Position numbers and translations under genes: made by a program. From Lentisphaera profundi (GTDB lineage: Bacteria; Verrucomicrobiota; Lentisphaeria; Lentisphaerales; Lentisphaeraceae), in assembly GCF_028728065.1 (NCBI RefSeq), contig NZ_CP117812.1, positions 434,001 to 498,000 of the forward strand: a stretch of DNA of 64,000 nt. Reading direction: 5' to 3'. Positions 27,109 through 37,555 of the stretch are shown here, piece after piece. The notes under the pieces were generated by a model that did not search any database, was not told the origin of the DNA, and saw only the letters and a list, made by a program, of their open reading frames with translations. Position 1 is the stretch's first letter; every line of letters starts with the position of its first letter.

Positions 27109-29555
27109 TAAGGTTCCAGTGAAAAGGTAGAGTCAGGGTCGATTTTACGTACAAAAGTAGTTGTGCCACCACCCATGATATCAGTATCGCTTTTTTCCAC
27201 TTCGGTCTCGCTTATTAATTCCAACTCAGGTTCTTTGGCTTCAGGGGTGACTTCTTCCGCTTCGGTATCATTACTCACTTCATCGTCATTAGATGGTGCG
27301 GTTTTTTCTTCAATGATTGGTGAGCGATTTTCGTTAGATTTTACGCTATCCGCAAGACGTTTAGTTTCCAGAACTTCAAGTTCTTCTGCTTTGATTTTCG
27401 CGGCTTCTGCAGCGGCTTCTTCAACTTCATTTTGTGTGAAGTTAATTTTTGGAGCTTTCCAAGTATTGTTGTTTTTTTCTTCTTCTTCGGTCTCAGTTTC
27501 AGCTTGCTTGGCCTCCGCTTCTATTTCCGTTTTGCTTTCTGAACCACGTTTCTTTTTGAGGAACTTGGTGATGGCGCGCGAAGCTGTTTTAAAGCCTTTG
27601 GCTGTAGCGGAACGAATAGGGACATCATCAAAAATAAGCTCAGCCGTAAGACCTTTTGAACGCGACGTATCTTCCAGATGGCAATCTAGGACAATGCCGT
27701 AATGGCTGTCGATGAGTTCGAGCTTGTTGCCCTTGGGGAAGAGTAGGTACTCTTTATCGAGAATGAATTTGTTAATTTTACAGCGCTTGTGGTAGGAGAG
27801 TCCCGATTTTTTATCGGTATAAATGACTGAATAAATTTGTTCTTTATCGACCACGAAGATTTCGGTGAAGCGACCCACGAAGAGCTTGTCAGAGATATTA
27901 GTGACTTTGAATTTTCCATCCTTTGTAAGGATGATGATGCGATCGAATTCGGTACATTTGATGTGATTGCCATTATTGATTTGTGTGCCGATATAGCCAC
28001 CGACTTTATCGTAACCGAGTTTTACATTTGCTACAGCAATCTCTTTGGCGTCAACTTTTTCAATACTCTTAATTTCAGTGAGGCGTGGATATAGCTTCCC
28101 GTATTTTGCGAGGAGGTTTTTGATAAAGTTAATGGTATGATCTTTGAGGTTATCAAGACTGAAGGCCACTTCTTTCAAGGCCTTTAAAATTTCTTCAAGT
28201 TCTTTGTTGTTTTTGCTAATATCGAAAAGTGAGATGCGACGAATAGGGATTCTGAGAAGTCGATCGATATCTTCTTCTGAAATATCGCGTCTGAGTTGAT
28301 CTAAGAAAGGGTTTAGGCCTGTGCGAACGGCAGCTAATACTTCGGGCTGACTGGTGCACTCTTCAATGCGTTTGTAGATGCGCTCTTCAATAAAAATGCG
28401 TTCCAGGGTGCGGTCGTGATATTTTTCATTGAGTTTGTTTTGCTCATTGAGCAATTCCCAGCGCAGTATATTGACAAGGGTTTGGGTATTGTGGTAAAGG
28501 ATTTCACCAACGTGAACTTCGACAGGGCAATTGTTTTTGATAACCGTGATATTGGGACTTAGTGATACTTCGCATTGCGTGAAAGCGTACAAAGCATCGA
28601 GTGCCCAATCAGCTTGAACACCACGTGAAAGATTGATTTCGATCTCGACGCTTTCGGCGGTGTAATCCTGGATAGAGGAGATTTTGATCTTGCCCGCTTT
28701 GGCGGCATCCTCAATTGAGCTCATGAGTGATTCGGTGGTAGTACCAGGAGGAACTTCTTTAATCACGAGAGTCTTGTGATTGAGTACTTCGATTTTGGCG
28801 CGCACGATGAGTTTGCCATTGCCCAAATCATAATTAGTGGCATCCATGATACCGCCAGAGAGGAAATCAGGAAGGATTTCGAAGCGCTGACCACGAAGGA
28901 TCTTAATTTGCGCTTTCAGCAACTCGTTGAAATTGTGCGGCATGATCTTGGTCGCCATACCAACGGCAATGCCCTCAGTGCCACTCATTAAGAGTGAAGG
29001 GACCTTGGCGGGTAGGCAGAGTGGTTCTAGGTTACGACCATCATAGCTATCGATGAAATTTGTGGTTTCGGGATTGAACATAACTTCGAGGGCGAGTGGG
29101 GTGAGTCGACATTCAATATAACGAGCTGCGGAGGCGTTATCGCCTGTGAGGATGTTACCAAAATTACCTTGTTTGTCGATGAAATATTCTTTGTTTGCGA
29201 TATTGACGAGTGCACCATAGATTGAACTGTCACCGTGAGGGTGATACTTCATGCAATCACCAACGATATTGGCGACTTTGTGGTACTTGCCGTCATTCGC
29301 CTTGAAGAGAGTATGTAGAATACGACGTTGAACGGGTTTGAGCCCGTCATCGATATCGGGAATCGCTCGGTCTTTGATCACGTAAGAAGCGTAATCCATG
29401 AAGTAGCCGGTCATCATACGATTGAGATGATTACCGAAGGGATTGAAACCAATTTTGGAATGAAGTGGATTAAACTCAGCGGCATTTGAATGGATGATGT
29501 CGGCAATGGGCTCGTCCGTATTCATCTCTGGATCTTGCGGGGTATCGTTATCCAT
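27108..29555 (-). CDS. parC: DNA topoisomerase IV subunit A (GyrA/ParC family) with acidic tail
   Basis: The 815-residue protein has the DNA-cleavage domain of type IIA enzymes: YFMDYASYVIKDRAIPDIDDGLKP with QRRILHTLFK, YHPHGDSSIYGALV, and ASAARYIECRLTPLA carrying the active-site Tyr. Residues 1-620 or so form the breakage-reunion core and a shortened beta-strand C-terminal part. The last 170 residues are Glu/Ala-rich and low in complexity. It starts 5 nt after parE and both act in chromosome decatenation. A gyrA-like role cannot be excluded from sequence alone. Confidence 0.9.
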   Translation of the reverse strand: MDNDTPQDPEMNTDEPIADIIHSNAAEFNPLHSKIGFNPFGNHLNRMMTGYFMDYASYVIKDRAIPDIDDGLKPVQRRILHTLFKANDGKYHKVANIVGDCMKYHPHGDSSIYGALVNIANKEYFIDKQGNFGNILTGDNASAARYIECRLTPLALEVMFNPETTNFIDSYDGRNLEPLCLPAKVPSLLMSGTEGIAVGMATKIMPHNFNELLKAQIKILRGQRFEILPDFLSGGIMDATNYDLGNGKLIVRAKIEVLNHKTLVIKEVPPGTTTESLMSSIEDAAKAGKIKISSIQDYTAESVEIEINLSRGVQADWALDALYAFTQCEVSLSPNITVIKNNCPVEVHVGEILYHNTQTLVNILRWELLNEQNKLNEKYHDRTLERIFIEERIYKRIEECTSQPEVLAAVRTGLNPFLDQLRRDISEEDIDRLLRIPIRRISLFDISKNNKELEEILKALKEVAFSLDNLKDHTINFIKNLLAKYGKLYPRLTEIKSIEKVDAKEIAVANVKLGYDKVGGYIGTQINNGNHIKCTEFDRIIILTKDGKFKVTNISDKLFVGRFTEIFVVDKEQIYSVIYTDKKSGLSYHKRCKINKFILDKEYLLFPKGNKLELIDSHYGIVLDCHLEDTSRSKGLTAELIFDDVPIRSATAKGFKTASRAITKFLKKKRGSESKTEIEAEAKQAETETEEEEKNNNTWKAPKINFTQNEVEEAAAEAAKIKAEELEVLETKRLADSVKSNENRSPIIEEKTAPSNDDEVSNDTEAEEVTPEAKEPELELISETEVEKSDTDIMGGGTTTFVRKIDPDSTFSLEP

Positions 29556-29560
29556 AAAGC

Positions 29561-31369
29561 TTAAACCAAATTATCCATAATAAATTGCTTGCGGTCGCCG
29601 GTGTTACTTCCCATGAAGAAGTCGAGTACGTGGGGGACTTCGCTCATTTTTTCGATGTTGACTTGGATGATGCGCATGTCATCGCCAATGAATTGACCGA
29701 ATTCATCTGGTGAAATTTCTCCGAGTCCTTTGAAACGAGTGATCTCGTGATTCTTGAGTTTGGCCATGGCGGCATCTTTTTCTTCCTCGTCGTAGCAGTA
29801 GAGAGTTTCTTTTTTGTTGCGCACACGGTAGATAGGAGTTTCCAAAATGTAGAGGTGACCATTGGTGACTAAATTCTCAAAGAAGGTCAAAAAATACGTG
29901 AGCAAGAGGTTGCGAATGTGAAGTCCATCTTGATCGGCATCGGTTGCGAGGATGACTTTTGAGTAACGGAGGTCTTCGATATCATCTTCAATATTGAGCG
30001 CCTTCATGAGGAAGTAGAGTTCTTCATTTTTATAGACGAATTCGCGCTTGGTATTGTGACTATTCTTTGGCTTACCACGCAATGGGAAAAGGGCCTGTCT
30101 GAGTACATCACGGCATTTAACCATTGAACCAGTGGCGGAATCTCCTTCGGTAATGAAGATCATCGAGTCTTCGCCGAGCTTGGTTTTGTTATTTAAGTGG
30201 TGTTTGCAATCGCGAAGTTTGGGTATCTTGATCGAGGTTTTCTTTTGCTTATCCTTAGCGAGTTTCTTCAAGTCGGTGATGTTTTTACGCATCTTTTCAT
30301 TGAGAGTTACTTTTTCGAGTAGGCGATCAGCAATAGATTTGTTTTTATGAAGAAAATCAGTTAAGAAAGTTTTCACCTTATTGACTACTTCAGAGCGGAC
30401 CTCAGTATTGCCTAGTCTATTTTTGGTCTGTGATTCAAAAATAGGTTCTTTGACTTTTACCGCGACAGCACCAAAGAGACCATCACGGACATCGGAGCCA
30501 TCAAAATTCTTGCCGGCATAATCATTAACGCCTTTGAGGATACCTTCACGAAAAGCTTGTTGGTGAGTTCCACCATCATTGGTGTACTGACCATTGACAT
30601 AAGAATAGTAGTTTTCACCGTAGTTAGGTGTATGACAGAAGCCGAATTCTATTTTGTCATCGCGGTGATAGATAACCTCATATAATTTTTCGTCATTGAT
30701 TTCTTTTTCAATGAAATCGCGTAGTCCATTGCGAGAGTAGAATTTTTGACCATTGAGAAGAAGACTTAAGCCACGGTTAAGATAGGCATAACCCCACATG
30801 CGACGCTCAATGAAACCGAGATCAATTTTGAATTTCGGAAAAATCTCGCGGGAGGGAGAGAATTCAACTTCGGTACCATTTTCTTCATCAGTATCACCAT
30901 CGTTTTCGCTAATGAGGATACCTTCTTCAAAATAAGCCTCCTTGAATTTTCCGTCGCGAAAAGATCTAACCCGGAAAAAAGCTGAGAGTGCATTGACCGC
31001 CTTTGTGCCGACACCATTTAGACCTACAGAGAATTCGAAAGTATCACCTTCGTATTTTCCGCCAGTATTCATTTTTGATACACAGTCAACCACTGAGCCG
31101 AGTGGAATACCACGGCCATAGTCGCGAGTGTGAAAAGTACCGTCTTCAGTATCGATTTTGATGACGATTTTTGAGCCGTGATTCATAATGAATTCGTCGA
31201 TACAGTTATCGACTACTTCTTTGAGCAAGACGTAAATGCCGTCGTTTTGGTTGGTGCCATTGCCGAGGCGTCCAATATACATACCCGGCCTTTTGCGGAT
31301 GTGTTCCAAAGGATCAAGTGTTTGGATTTTGCTTTCGTCGTACTCGGCAGGATCTTTCTTAGCGGCCAT
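29561..31369 (-). CDS. parE: DNA topoisomerase IV subunit B
   Basis: The protein (602 residues from the ATG at 31369; an ATG at 31375 and TTG at 31396 are in frame) has the GHKL ATPase motifs LLKEVVDNCIDEF and YGRGIP, then the TOPRIM motif FITEGDSATGSMVKCRD and ILATDADQDGLHIRNLLL. Short length and lack of an extra C-terminal insertion fit ParE. GGAA 7 nt upstream supports 31369. First gene of parE-parC-membrane protein. Confidence 0.92.
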   Translation of the reverse strand: MAAKKDPAEYDESKIQTLDPLEHIRKRPGMYIGRLGNGTNQNDGIYVLLKEVVDNCIDEFIMNHGSKIVIKIDTEDGTFHTRDYGRGIPLGSVVDCVSKMNTGGKYEGDTFEFSVGLNGVGTKAVNALSAFFRVRSFRDGKFKEAYFEEGILISENDGDTDEENGTEVEFSPSREIFPKFKIDLGFIERRMWGYAYLNRGLSLLLNGQKFYSRNGLRDFIEKEINDEKLYEVIYHRDDKIEFGFCHTPNYGENYYSYVNGQYTNDGGTHQQAFREGILKGVNDYAGKNFDGSDVRDGLFGAVAVKVKEPIFESQTKNRLGNTEVRSEVVNKVKTFLTDFLHKNKSIADRLLEKVTLNEKMRKNITDLKKLAKDKQKKTSIKIPKLRDCKHHLNNKTKLGEDSMIFITEGDSATGSMVKCRDVLRQALFPLRGKPKNSHNTKREFVYKNEELYFLMKALNIEDDIEDLRYSKVILATDADQDGLHIRNLLLTYFLTFFENLVTNGHLYILETPIYRVRNKKETLYCYDEEEKDAAMAKLKNHEITRFKGLGEISPDEFGQFIGDDMRIIQVNIEKMSEVPHVLDFFMGSNTGDRKQFIMDNLV

Positions 31370-31534
31370 TGACATTTCCGTGTTTTTATAAATCAAGTAA
31401 TATACAGGAATATAGGCGGAAGCTTTTTCTTTGTCAATTTGAGCTCAGAAGCTTTTCTTAATCAGAAGAAGCTTTTTAGCATCAAGTAAGAGCGCTTTCT
31501 TAAGTTTTTCTTCAAAAATCTATGTATAAAGTAT

Positions 31535-31888
31535 TTAGGCTTCTGAGTTTAAATTCTGTTGACGAAAATCTTCACTTAGGGTAAGCAGCATGTGCAAAGA
31601 GATTTTTTTTTGTTCTTGGGTGAGGCCTTTGAGGCAGGAACGAATCATATCTTTGGGGTCAAGTTCTTCCCAGTTATTGATTTCTACGTAATTACTAAGC
31701 GTTAAATTTGCCTGTTGAGAAAGCTTGAAAACTTTTTCTTGAGCATAGACTCCCGGCTTACGAGAACCATTTTTCCAATTGGAAATAGTTTGTTGTGTCA
31801 CCATGCATTTTTCCGCGAGTTGTGACTGCGTTATATGCAAATGCGAAATGATATCGCTTACTAATTCTGACCAATCATAATTTTTCAT
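31535..31888 (-). CDS. XRE-family helix-turn-helix regulator
   Basis: The 117-residue protein has an N-terminal helix-turn-helix: HITQSQLAEKCMVTQQTISN then WKNGSRKPG. The C-terminal 50 residues are helical and may dimerise. It lies between parE and the leu operon; its target is unknown. Confidence 0.82.
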   Translation of the reverse strand: MKNYDWSELVSDIISHLHITQSQLAEKCMVTQQTISNWKNGSRKPGVYAQEKVFKLSQQANLTLSNYVEINNWEELDPKDMIRSCLKGLTQEQKKISLHMLLTLSEDFRQQNLNSEA

Positions 31889-32200
31889 ATATGCTCCTAC
31901 TCACACATTATTGTGATTAAAGCTATAAGGCTAAAATTTCAAAACCAAAAAAAGGAGGCTGTTTTTTAGTGTCAAACAGCGATTTTAACCAAAGATTTAT
32001 TTAGGGAGAAGAACTTTTATGATTCGGCTGTCGATTTAAAAGTCTTTGTAGGAGAGTTCAATATGCTTTTAGAGCATCAAATTCGAGTTGATTTTTTATC
32101 GGCTTGTGCTAAAACTATGGGCGATTATTTATGTCACTTAAGATTCATTATTTTAAAGGCATAAGAGACTTTTATTAAAAAAACTAATGGAGACTTCCTC
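31889..32200. other. Upstream region of leuC
   Basis: A 312-nt AT-rich gap that should carry promoters for leuC and the XRE gene. I see no leucine-rich leader peptide or T-box-like structure. GGAGA lies about 10 nt before the leuC start. Confidence 0.5.
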
Positions 32201-33502
32201 ATGGGAATGACCTTAACAGAAAAAATTATTGCCAATGCTGCAGGGCGTGAATCTGTAAAAGCTGGCGAGAATGTGTGGTTGGACGTCAATGTTCTTATGA
32301 CTCACGACGTTTGTGGGCCTGGTACTATTGGCATTTTTAAAGATAAATTTGGTGCAGACGCCAAAGTATTTGATAAAGAAAATGTCGTTATTATTCCAGA
32401 TCACTACATCTTTACTGAAGATAAACGTGCAATGCGCAATATCGATATCCTCACTGAATTTGCAAAAGAGCAAGATCTTCCTCATTACTATCAGCCTGGC
32501 ACTGACAACTACATGGGCGTTTGCCATGTAACTCTTCCAGAGAAAGGTCATGTTCGTCCTGGTGAGATCATCCTCGGTACTGACTCACATACTTGTACGC
32601 ATGGTGCTCTCGGCGCTTTCGCTACTGGTATTGGTAATACTGATGCTGCTTTCACAATGGGAACTGGCCGTACTTGGCTCAAAATTCCTGAGACAATTAA
32701 ATTTGTTCTCAATGGTAAGCTTCCTAAAACAATGATGGCCAAAGATCTCATCCTTCACATGATTGGTGAAATCGGTTTCTCTGGTGCGACTTACTGCGCG
32801 ATGGAATTTGAAGGTCCCGTCATTGACGAGCTTTCAATTGAAGAACGTATGACTATCTGTAACATGGCGATTGAAGCTGGTGGCAAAAATGGCGTTATTG
32901 CGGCTGACGCAAAAGTCGAAGCCTATGTGAAAGAACGTACTAATGTTCCGTACACACTGCTCAAAGCTGATGCCGATGCCCACTACAAAGACGTTTACGA
33001 AATCAACGTCTCTGAACTCGAGCCTACTGTAGCTATTCCTTCAGCTCCCGATAAACGCAAAGGCGTTAGCGAAATCGCAGGTACTAAGCTCACACGTGCT
33101 TATATTGGTTCTTGTACTGGTGGTAAAACAGAAGATTTTGCCGCAGCTGCCGAAATCATGTATGGCCAAAAAGTGGCTATGGATACTTTCGTAGTACCTT
33201 CTACAACTTTCGTAGAGAAAGATATGAATACACTCAAGTTTAAAGATAAAACCTATATGGAAATCTTTCTTGAAGCGGGCTGCCGTATCGGACCTCCGGG
33301 TTGCGCGGCTTGCCTCGGTGGACCTGAAGATACTTTCGGCCGTGCAAATGGCCAAGAAATCGTAGTTTCTACGACAAATCGTAACTTCCCTGGTCGCATG
33401 GGTTCTATGCAAGCAAAAGTTTTCTTGGCGTCTCCTTACGTTGCCGCAGCAAGCGCGCTCACGGGCGTGATCACCAAACCTGATTCCTACTTGGAGGATT
33501 AA
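32201..33502 (+). CDS. leuC: 3-isopropylmalate dehydratase large subunit
   Basis: The 433-residue aconitase-family protein has the LeuC (short, archaeal/HacA-like) form: TDSHTCTHGALGAFATGIG, YIGSCTGGKTEDF and PGCAACLGG, which supply the three Cys ligands of the 4Fe-4S cluster. It isomerises 2- to 3-isopropylmalate with LeuD in leucine synthesis. The start has a GGAGA site. leuD follows after 2 nt. Confidence 0.95.
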   Translation: MGMTLTEKIIANAAGRESVKAGENVWLDVNVLMTHDVCGPGTIGIFKDKFGADAKVFDKENVVIIPDHYIFTEDKRAMRNIDILTEFAKEQDLPHYYQPGTDNYMGVCHVTLPEKGHVRPGEIILGTDSHTCTHGALGAFATGIGNTDAAFTMGTGRTWLKIPETIKFVLNGKLPKTMMAKDLILHMIGEIGFSGATYCAMEFEGPVIDELSIEERMTICNMAIEAGGKNGVIAADAKVEAYVKERTNVPYTLLKADADAHYKDVYEINVSELEPTVAIPSAPDKRKGVSEIAGTKLTRAYIGSCTGGKTEDFAAAAEIMYGQKVAMDTFVVPSTTFVEKDMNTLKFKDKTYMEIFLEAGCRIGPPGCAACLGGPEDTFGRANGQEIVVSTTNRNFPGRMGSMQAKVFLASPYVAAASALTGVITKPDSYLED

Positions 33503-33504
33503 TC

Positions 33505-34056
33505 GTGAATACATCAATTAAAGGTAAGGCATTTGTTCTCGGCGATAATATCGATACTGACCAAATTATCCCCGCAAAATATCTTTCTTACGACCCTTCA
33601 AACGCAGAAGAGAAAAAGTACTTCGGTAAATTTGCTCTCTTCGGTGTGCCCGAAGGTGAATCTGGTTACCCGAGTGGTGACAAGCGTTTCGTTACAGAAG
33701 GTTATGCTTCTGAGTACAAAATCATTATTGCTGGCGAAAACTTCGGCTGCGGTTCCTCACGTGAACACGCACCACTCGCATTAGCAGAAGCCGGCGCTGA
33801 AATCGTCGTGGCGCAATCATTCGCACGTATTTACTTTCGTAATAGCGTCAATGGTGGCTACCTCGTTCCTTCTGAGACGCCCGTAAAAATCAACGAAGAA
33901 ATCGCCACTGGCGACGAACTCGAAATCAATCTTGAAAATAATAAACTAAAGAATCTGACTTCAGGTAAAGAATACGATCTCAATCCACTTGGCGATATCA
34001 AAGCCATTCTGGAAGCGGGTGACGTCTTCAAATACGCCAAGCAGATGGGAGAATAA
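33505..34056 (+). CDS. leuD: 3-isopropylmalate dehydratase small subunit
   Basis: The 183-residue swivel-domain partner of LeuC has the markers [15 protein letters not shown] and [18 protein letters not shown]. It starts with GTG 2 nt after leuC with GGAGG upstream, and leuB follows after 2 nt. Confidence 0.95.
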   Translation: MNTSIKGKAFVLGDNIDTDQIIPAKYLSYDPSNAEEKKYFGKFALFGVPEGESGYPSGDKRFVTEGYASEYKIIIAGENFGCGSSREHAPLALAEAGAEIVVAQSFARIYFRNSVNGGYLVPSETPVKINEEIATGDELEINLENNKLKNLTSGKEYDLNPLGDIKAILEAGDVFKYAKQMGE

Positions 34057-34058
34057 TT

Positions 34059-35135
34059 ATGGACTTAAATATCTGTGTATTACCTGGTGATGGAATCGGA
34101 CCCGAAATCATTGAACAAGCTGTTGTCGTTCTTGAAAAAGTATGTGAGAAGTTTGGTCACAAGCTTTCACTCGACGAAGCTCAAATCGGTGGCGTCGCAA
34201 TCGATGCTCACAATACGCCACTTCCACAAGCAACTATCGATAAGTGTCTCGCTTCTGACGCAGTACTCATGGGCGCTATCGGCGGACCTAAATGGGACAA
34301 GATTGACAAATCAATCCGTCCTGAGCGCGGTCTTCTCGGTATTCGTAAGGCTCTCGGTCTTTACGCAAACCTTCGTCCTGCTAAACTTTGGGACGAGCTC
34401 AAAGATGCTTCATTCCTCAAAGATTCTGTAATCGGTGATGGCCTTGATATCATGGTTGTTCGCGAACTTATCGGTGGCATCTACTTCGGTGAGCCACGTG
34501 GTGAAGGCGTTGACGAAAATGGTGAGCGTTATGCTTACAATACAATGGTCTACAAAGAGTCAGAAGTTAAGCGTATCGTAAAGCTCGCTTTCGAAATCGC
34601 TCGCAAACGTGGTAGCAAGCTTCACTCAGTAGAGAAAGCTAACGTGCTTGACGTTTCTCAGCTTTGGAATGAAGTTGCAGAAGAAGTATCAAAAGATTAC
34701 AGCGATGTTGATTACCACACCATGTACGTCGATAACTGCGCAATGCAGCTCGTTCGTAATCCAGGTCAATTCGACACAATCGTGACGGGTAACCTCTTCG
34801 GCGATATCATCTCCGACGAAGCTTCTATGATCACTGGTTCAATTGGTATGCTTCCTTCAGCGTCAATTGGCGATGGTAAAGTATCACTCTTCGAGCCAAT
34901 TCACGGTTCTGCTCCGGATATCACGGGTACTGGCAAAGCCAACCCACTCGCGACTATCCTCTCTGTTTCAATGATGCTCCGTTACAGCTTCGATCTCGAT
35001 GCTGAAGCTGACCTCATTGAAGCTACAGTAGCAAAAGTTCTCGCTGAGGGCTACCGCACTGCAGATATCATGGAAGACGGCAAAGAATGTCTCTCATGTT
35101 CTGAAATGGGCGCACTTGTAGCATCTAAACTCTAA
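34059..35135 (+). CDS. leuB: 3-isopropylmalate dehydrogenase
   Basis: The 358-residue beta-decarboxylating dehydrogenase has [54 protein letters not shown] and [20 protein letters not shown]. It oxidises 3-isopropylmalate to 2-oxoisocaproate. Last gene of leuCDB. Confidence 0.95.
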   Translation: MDLNICVLPGDGIGPEIIEQAVVVLEKVCEKFGHKLSLDEAQIGGVAIDAHNTPLPQATIDKCLASDAVLMGAIGGPKWDKIDKSIRPERGLLGIRKALGLYANLRPAKLWDELKDASFLKDSVIGDGLDIMVVRELIGGIYFGEPRGEGVDENGERYAYNTMVYKESEVKRIVKLAFEIARKRGSKLHSVEKANVLDVSQLWNEVAEEVSKDYSDVDYHTMYVDNCAMQLVRNPGQFDTIVTGNLFGDIISDEASMITGSIGMLPSASIGDGKVSLFEPIHGSAPDITGTGKANPLATILSVSMMLRYSFDLDAEADLIEATVAKVLAEGYRTADIMEDGKECLSCSEMGALVASKL

Positions 35136-35153
35136 GTTTAGTTCGCTTCAATT

Positions 35154-35190
35154 AAAAAAGCTCCGTGGCCTCAGGCGACGGAGCTTTTTA
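35154..35190 (+). terminator. Terminator of leuCDB
   Basis: AAGCTCCGT and ACGGAGCTT arms with an 11-nt loop, followed by a T-run, about 20 nt after the leuB stop. Confidence 0.88.
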
Positions 35191-35208
35191 GTGTCTAGGT
35201 GATTTAAA

Positions 35209-35856
35209 TTAGCGAACTTCTTGTGTGGGCTTACCAGCAATTTTGAGTTCTTTGACCCAGATGACTTCACAGGCTCCGTTGCCAGTGTCGTTACGGGTTT
35301 CAGAGCTCTTCCAAGTCCAGTTATCTTTGTTAGATGAGACCTTGACTAGGCTACCAGTGATTTCGATGATGTCACCTTTTTGGGTCGCGTCTATTTGAGT
35401 TTGTACTGCAGGCGTAGCGGGGATGAGGTGCATATTGGCACTGAGCGTTTCAATTTCTCTTCTGGGGATAGGGAAGTTAGAAGTATTCCAGAAGTACCAA
35501 CGACCTGATTGCGAGATAGTGATTTTTTCTAAAACCTTCAAGTCAGACATTTTGCCCCAGCCCAAAGCAAGATCAGTGGTAGATAAATCCGTTTCGCGAC
35601 CGGTAGCGTAATTTTTCTTGGACAGTATCCGGGCGCGAATGCGAAAACTATGTAATTCATTAACTGTATAATCATCAACTTTGTGATGACTTGAAGCACT
35701 TACTTTTAGCTGTTGAGGCATGACTTTGACAATGCCTGGGTGAGGCTCTTTTTTGGGACTGGTACTATCAGCTTTGAAGAAATTAGCGATACTCGGATTG
35801 GTGAAAATTTGCCAAGTACAGGCAATTAAAATGAGTGCACTAATAAGTTTTTTCAT
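35209..35856 (-). CDS. Exported protein of unknown function
   Basis: The 215-residue protein has a signal peptide (MKKLISALILIACTWQIF). The mature part contains HSFRIRARILSKKNYATG, GWGKMSDLKVLEKITISQSGRWYFWN and GDIIEITGSLVKVS. Beta-rich with an OB-like ending (ITGSLVKV...WVKELKI) is a guess. No catalytic motif is seen. It converges with leuB. Confidence 0.66.
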   Translation of the reverse strand: MKKLISALILIACTWQIFTNPSIANFFKADSTSPKKEPHPGIVKVMPQQLKVSASSHHKVDDYTVNELHSFRIRARILSKKNYATGRETDLSTTDLALGWGKMSDLKVLEKITISQSGRWYFWNTSNFPIPRREIETLSANMHLIPATPAVQTQIDATQKGDIIEITGSLVKVSSNKDNWTWKSSETRNDTGNGACEVIWVKELKIAGKPTQEVR

Positions 35857-35894
35857 AATTTCCTTCGAGTCCTTTAGCGGTAATTTTAAAACGA

Positions 35895-36413
35895 TTAAAT
35901 GGCGTGCCAGGTTTTATATATGCCTTTAATACCTGATTTAATCAACTTTTGGTTTTCTAGTTGCTTAAGTGTTTTGAGAATGAGTGGTTGTCCCTGCTTA
36001 CGGAATTTGCCTATGATTTTGTCTTGGATTTTGGGTGATTCACAAAAAGCGAGAATTTCTTGGCCGAGTAAATCAGTAAAGATAGCCATACTTTTTAAGG
36101 GGTAAATCGTCGTGTAGCCCGGGTTGCCATCAATCTCTTCGCCAAAGGTGAACTTCATTTTATCTTTATTGTCTTCAAGTATAGATCTAAGTCGTCGCAT
36201 GATTTTTCCGCCGATGCCCGTAGAGCCATAACCGTGTATAAGAAGGAAGGGCAGCTTATCAGCAACGCGAGCATTGTAGTAGGGGATGAAGCATTTGACG
36301 GCTTCATCGACAGTGAGTTCATGTAAATCTAGTTTATCCATAGGATTGAACTTACTTAAAAAAATCTCATTTGGCAATACGTCTATCGGATTTTTTTCAG
36401 CTCTTGAAGTCAA
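35895..36413 (-). CDS. Smr-domain protein
   Basis: The 172-residue protein carries an Smr domain at about 27-100: LDLHELTVDEAVKCF, then LLIHGYGSTGIGGKIMRRLR, and GNPGYTTIYPL. Smr domains are nucleases acting on DNA or RNA. The C-terminal third is basic and helical and is not part of the core domain. It could start at a later ATG (residue 25, MDKLDLHEL). Confidence 0.78.
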   Translation of the reverse strand: MTSRAEKNPIDVLPNEIFLSKFNPMDKLDLHELTVDEAVKCFIPYYNARVADKLPFLLIHGYGSTGIGGKIMRRLRSILEDNKDKMKFTFGEEIDGNPGYTTIYPLKSMAIFTDLLGQEILAFCESPKIQDKIIGKFRKQGQPLILKTLKQLENQKLIKSGIKGIYKTWHAI

Positions 36414-36478
36414 GGACTTGTAGATTGTGCGATTTCACGCATTTTCCTTATCGTTGATATGTGAAATTTGGGATGATG

Positions 36479-37555
36479 ATGAAAAAGTTTATATGTATAT
36501 TTTTATTGCTAGGAGTATTAGGCAGTTCTTGCGTGCGTCGCAAAAAAACGAGTGCCCATGGTGGAGTGAAAACGCGCTTGAAGATTGCCTCAGCTTATAA
36601 TACCGCCTTGCCAATATTGGGTGACTCAGTAAAGACGATGGCTGAAAAAATAGAGAAATCGAGTGATGGTGCGGTAACGGTACGACTTATGGAACCACAA
36701 GACGTCGGTGGCTTACAAGCAATCTTAGAGGCAGTGAGTTCAGGTAAAATAGATGCAGGTTATGGTTCTGCAGGATTTTGGGCGGGTAAGATGCCTGCTG
36801 CACCTTTGTTTTCTTCTGTTCCATTTGGACCAGAGGCGGGGCCTTACTTAGCGTGGATGAAGCATGGTAATGGACTCAAACTCTATCAGCAAATGTATGA
36901 TGATGCGGGCTATAATGTAAAAGTTCTGCTATGTACGGTCTTGCCTCCCGAGACTTCGGGTTGGTTTAGAAAAGAAATTAAAGATGAAGCTGATTTGAAA
37001 GGACTCAAGATGCGTTTCTTTGGCTTAGGCGCACGGGTAATGGAGAAAATGGATGTCTCCACCATGCTTTTAGGTGGCAGTGAAATTTATCCGGCCATGG
37101 AGAAGGGTGTGATTGATGCGACTGAATTTTCTATGCCTTCAATTGATCAGAAAATAGGTCTCTATAAAATTGCGAAATATAATTATTTTCCTGGCTGGCA
37201 TCAGCAATCAACTTTACTGGAACTCATAATTCATAAAGATACTTGGGAGAACTTACCCGAATCGCAAAAAGCTTTAATAGAGATGGCCTGTAATGAAAGC
37301 CTTGTGAATTCATTGGCGCGTGGTGAGGCAAGTCAATTTCAGGTCATGAAAGATAACGTCAATAAATACGATGTGAAAATTAAACGCTGGAGTGAGCACA
37401 TGCTCAAGAAATATGAGCAGGCCTGGGCTGAAGTCGTTGCAGAAGAATCGGCCAAAGATATCTTTTTTAAAGAAGTATGGCAAGATCTCTCAAAGTTCCG
37501 AAAAGATTATGCGCTCTGGGAAGATAACGCTTATTTGCCTAGGAAGAGGAAATGA
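36479..37555 (+). CDS. dctP: TRAP transporter solute-binding protein (lipoprotein form)
   Basis: A DctP-family protein of about 358 residues from the ATG at 36479; upstream in-frame ATGs at 36473 and 36476 and a GTG at 36461 exist. The start gives MKKFICIFLLLGVLGSSC with a lipobox at Cys18. Family motifs include EAVSSGKIDAGYGSAGFWAG, DEADLKGLKMRFFGLG and YPAMEKGVIDATEFSMPS. The last resembles mannitol/keto-acid binding relatives. It binds the substrate and delivers it to DctQM. The stop overlaps dctQ by 4 nt. Confidence 0.9.
   Translation: MKKFICIFLLLGVLGSSCVRRKKTSAHGGVKTRLKIASAYNTALPILGDSVKTMAEKIEKSSDGAVTVRLMEPQDVGGLQAILEAVSSGKIDAGYGSAGFWAGKMPAAPLFSSVPFGPEAGPYLAWMKHGNGLKLYQQMYDDAGYNVKVLLCTVLPPETSGWFRKEIKDEADLKGLKMRFFGLGARVMEKMDVSTMLLGGSEIYPAMEKGVIDATEFSMPSIDQKIGLYKIAKYNYFPGWHQQSTLLELIIHKDTWENLPESQKALIEMACNESLVNSLARGEASQFQVMKDNVNKYDVKIKRWSEHMLKKYEQAWAEVVAEESAKDIFFKEVWQDLSKFRKDYALWEDNAYLPRKRK

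Noticed and set aside
27163-27702. Long plus-strand frame opposite the parC tail
   Set aside because: Ser-rich product produced by the antisense of a Glu/Ala-rich low-complexity region; parC is clearly the coding strand.
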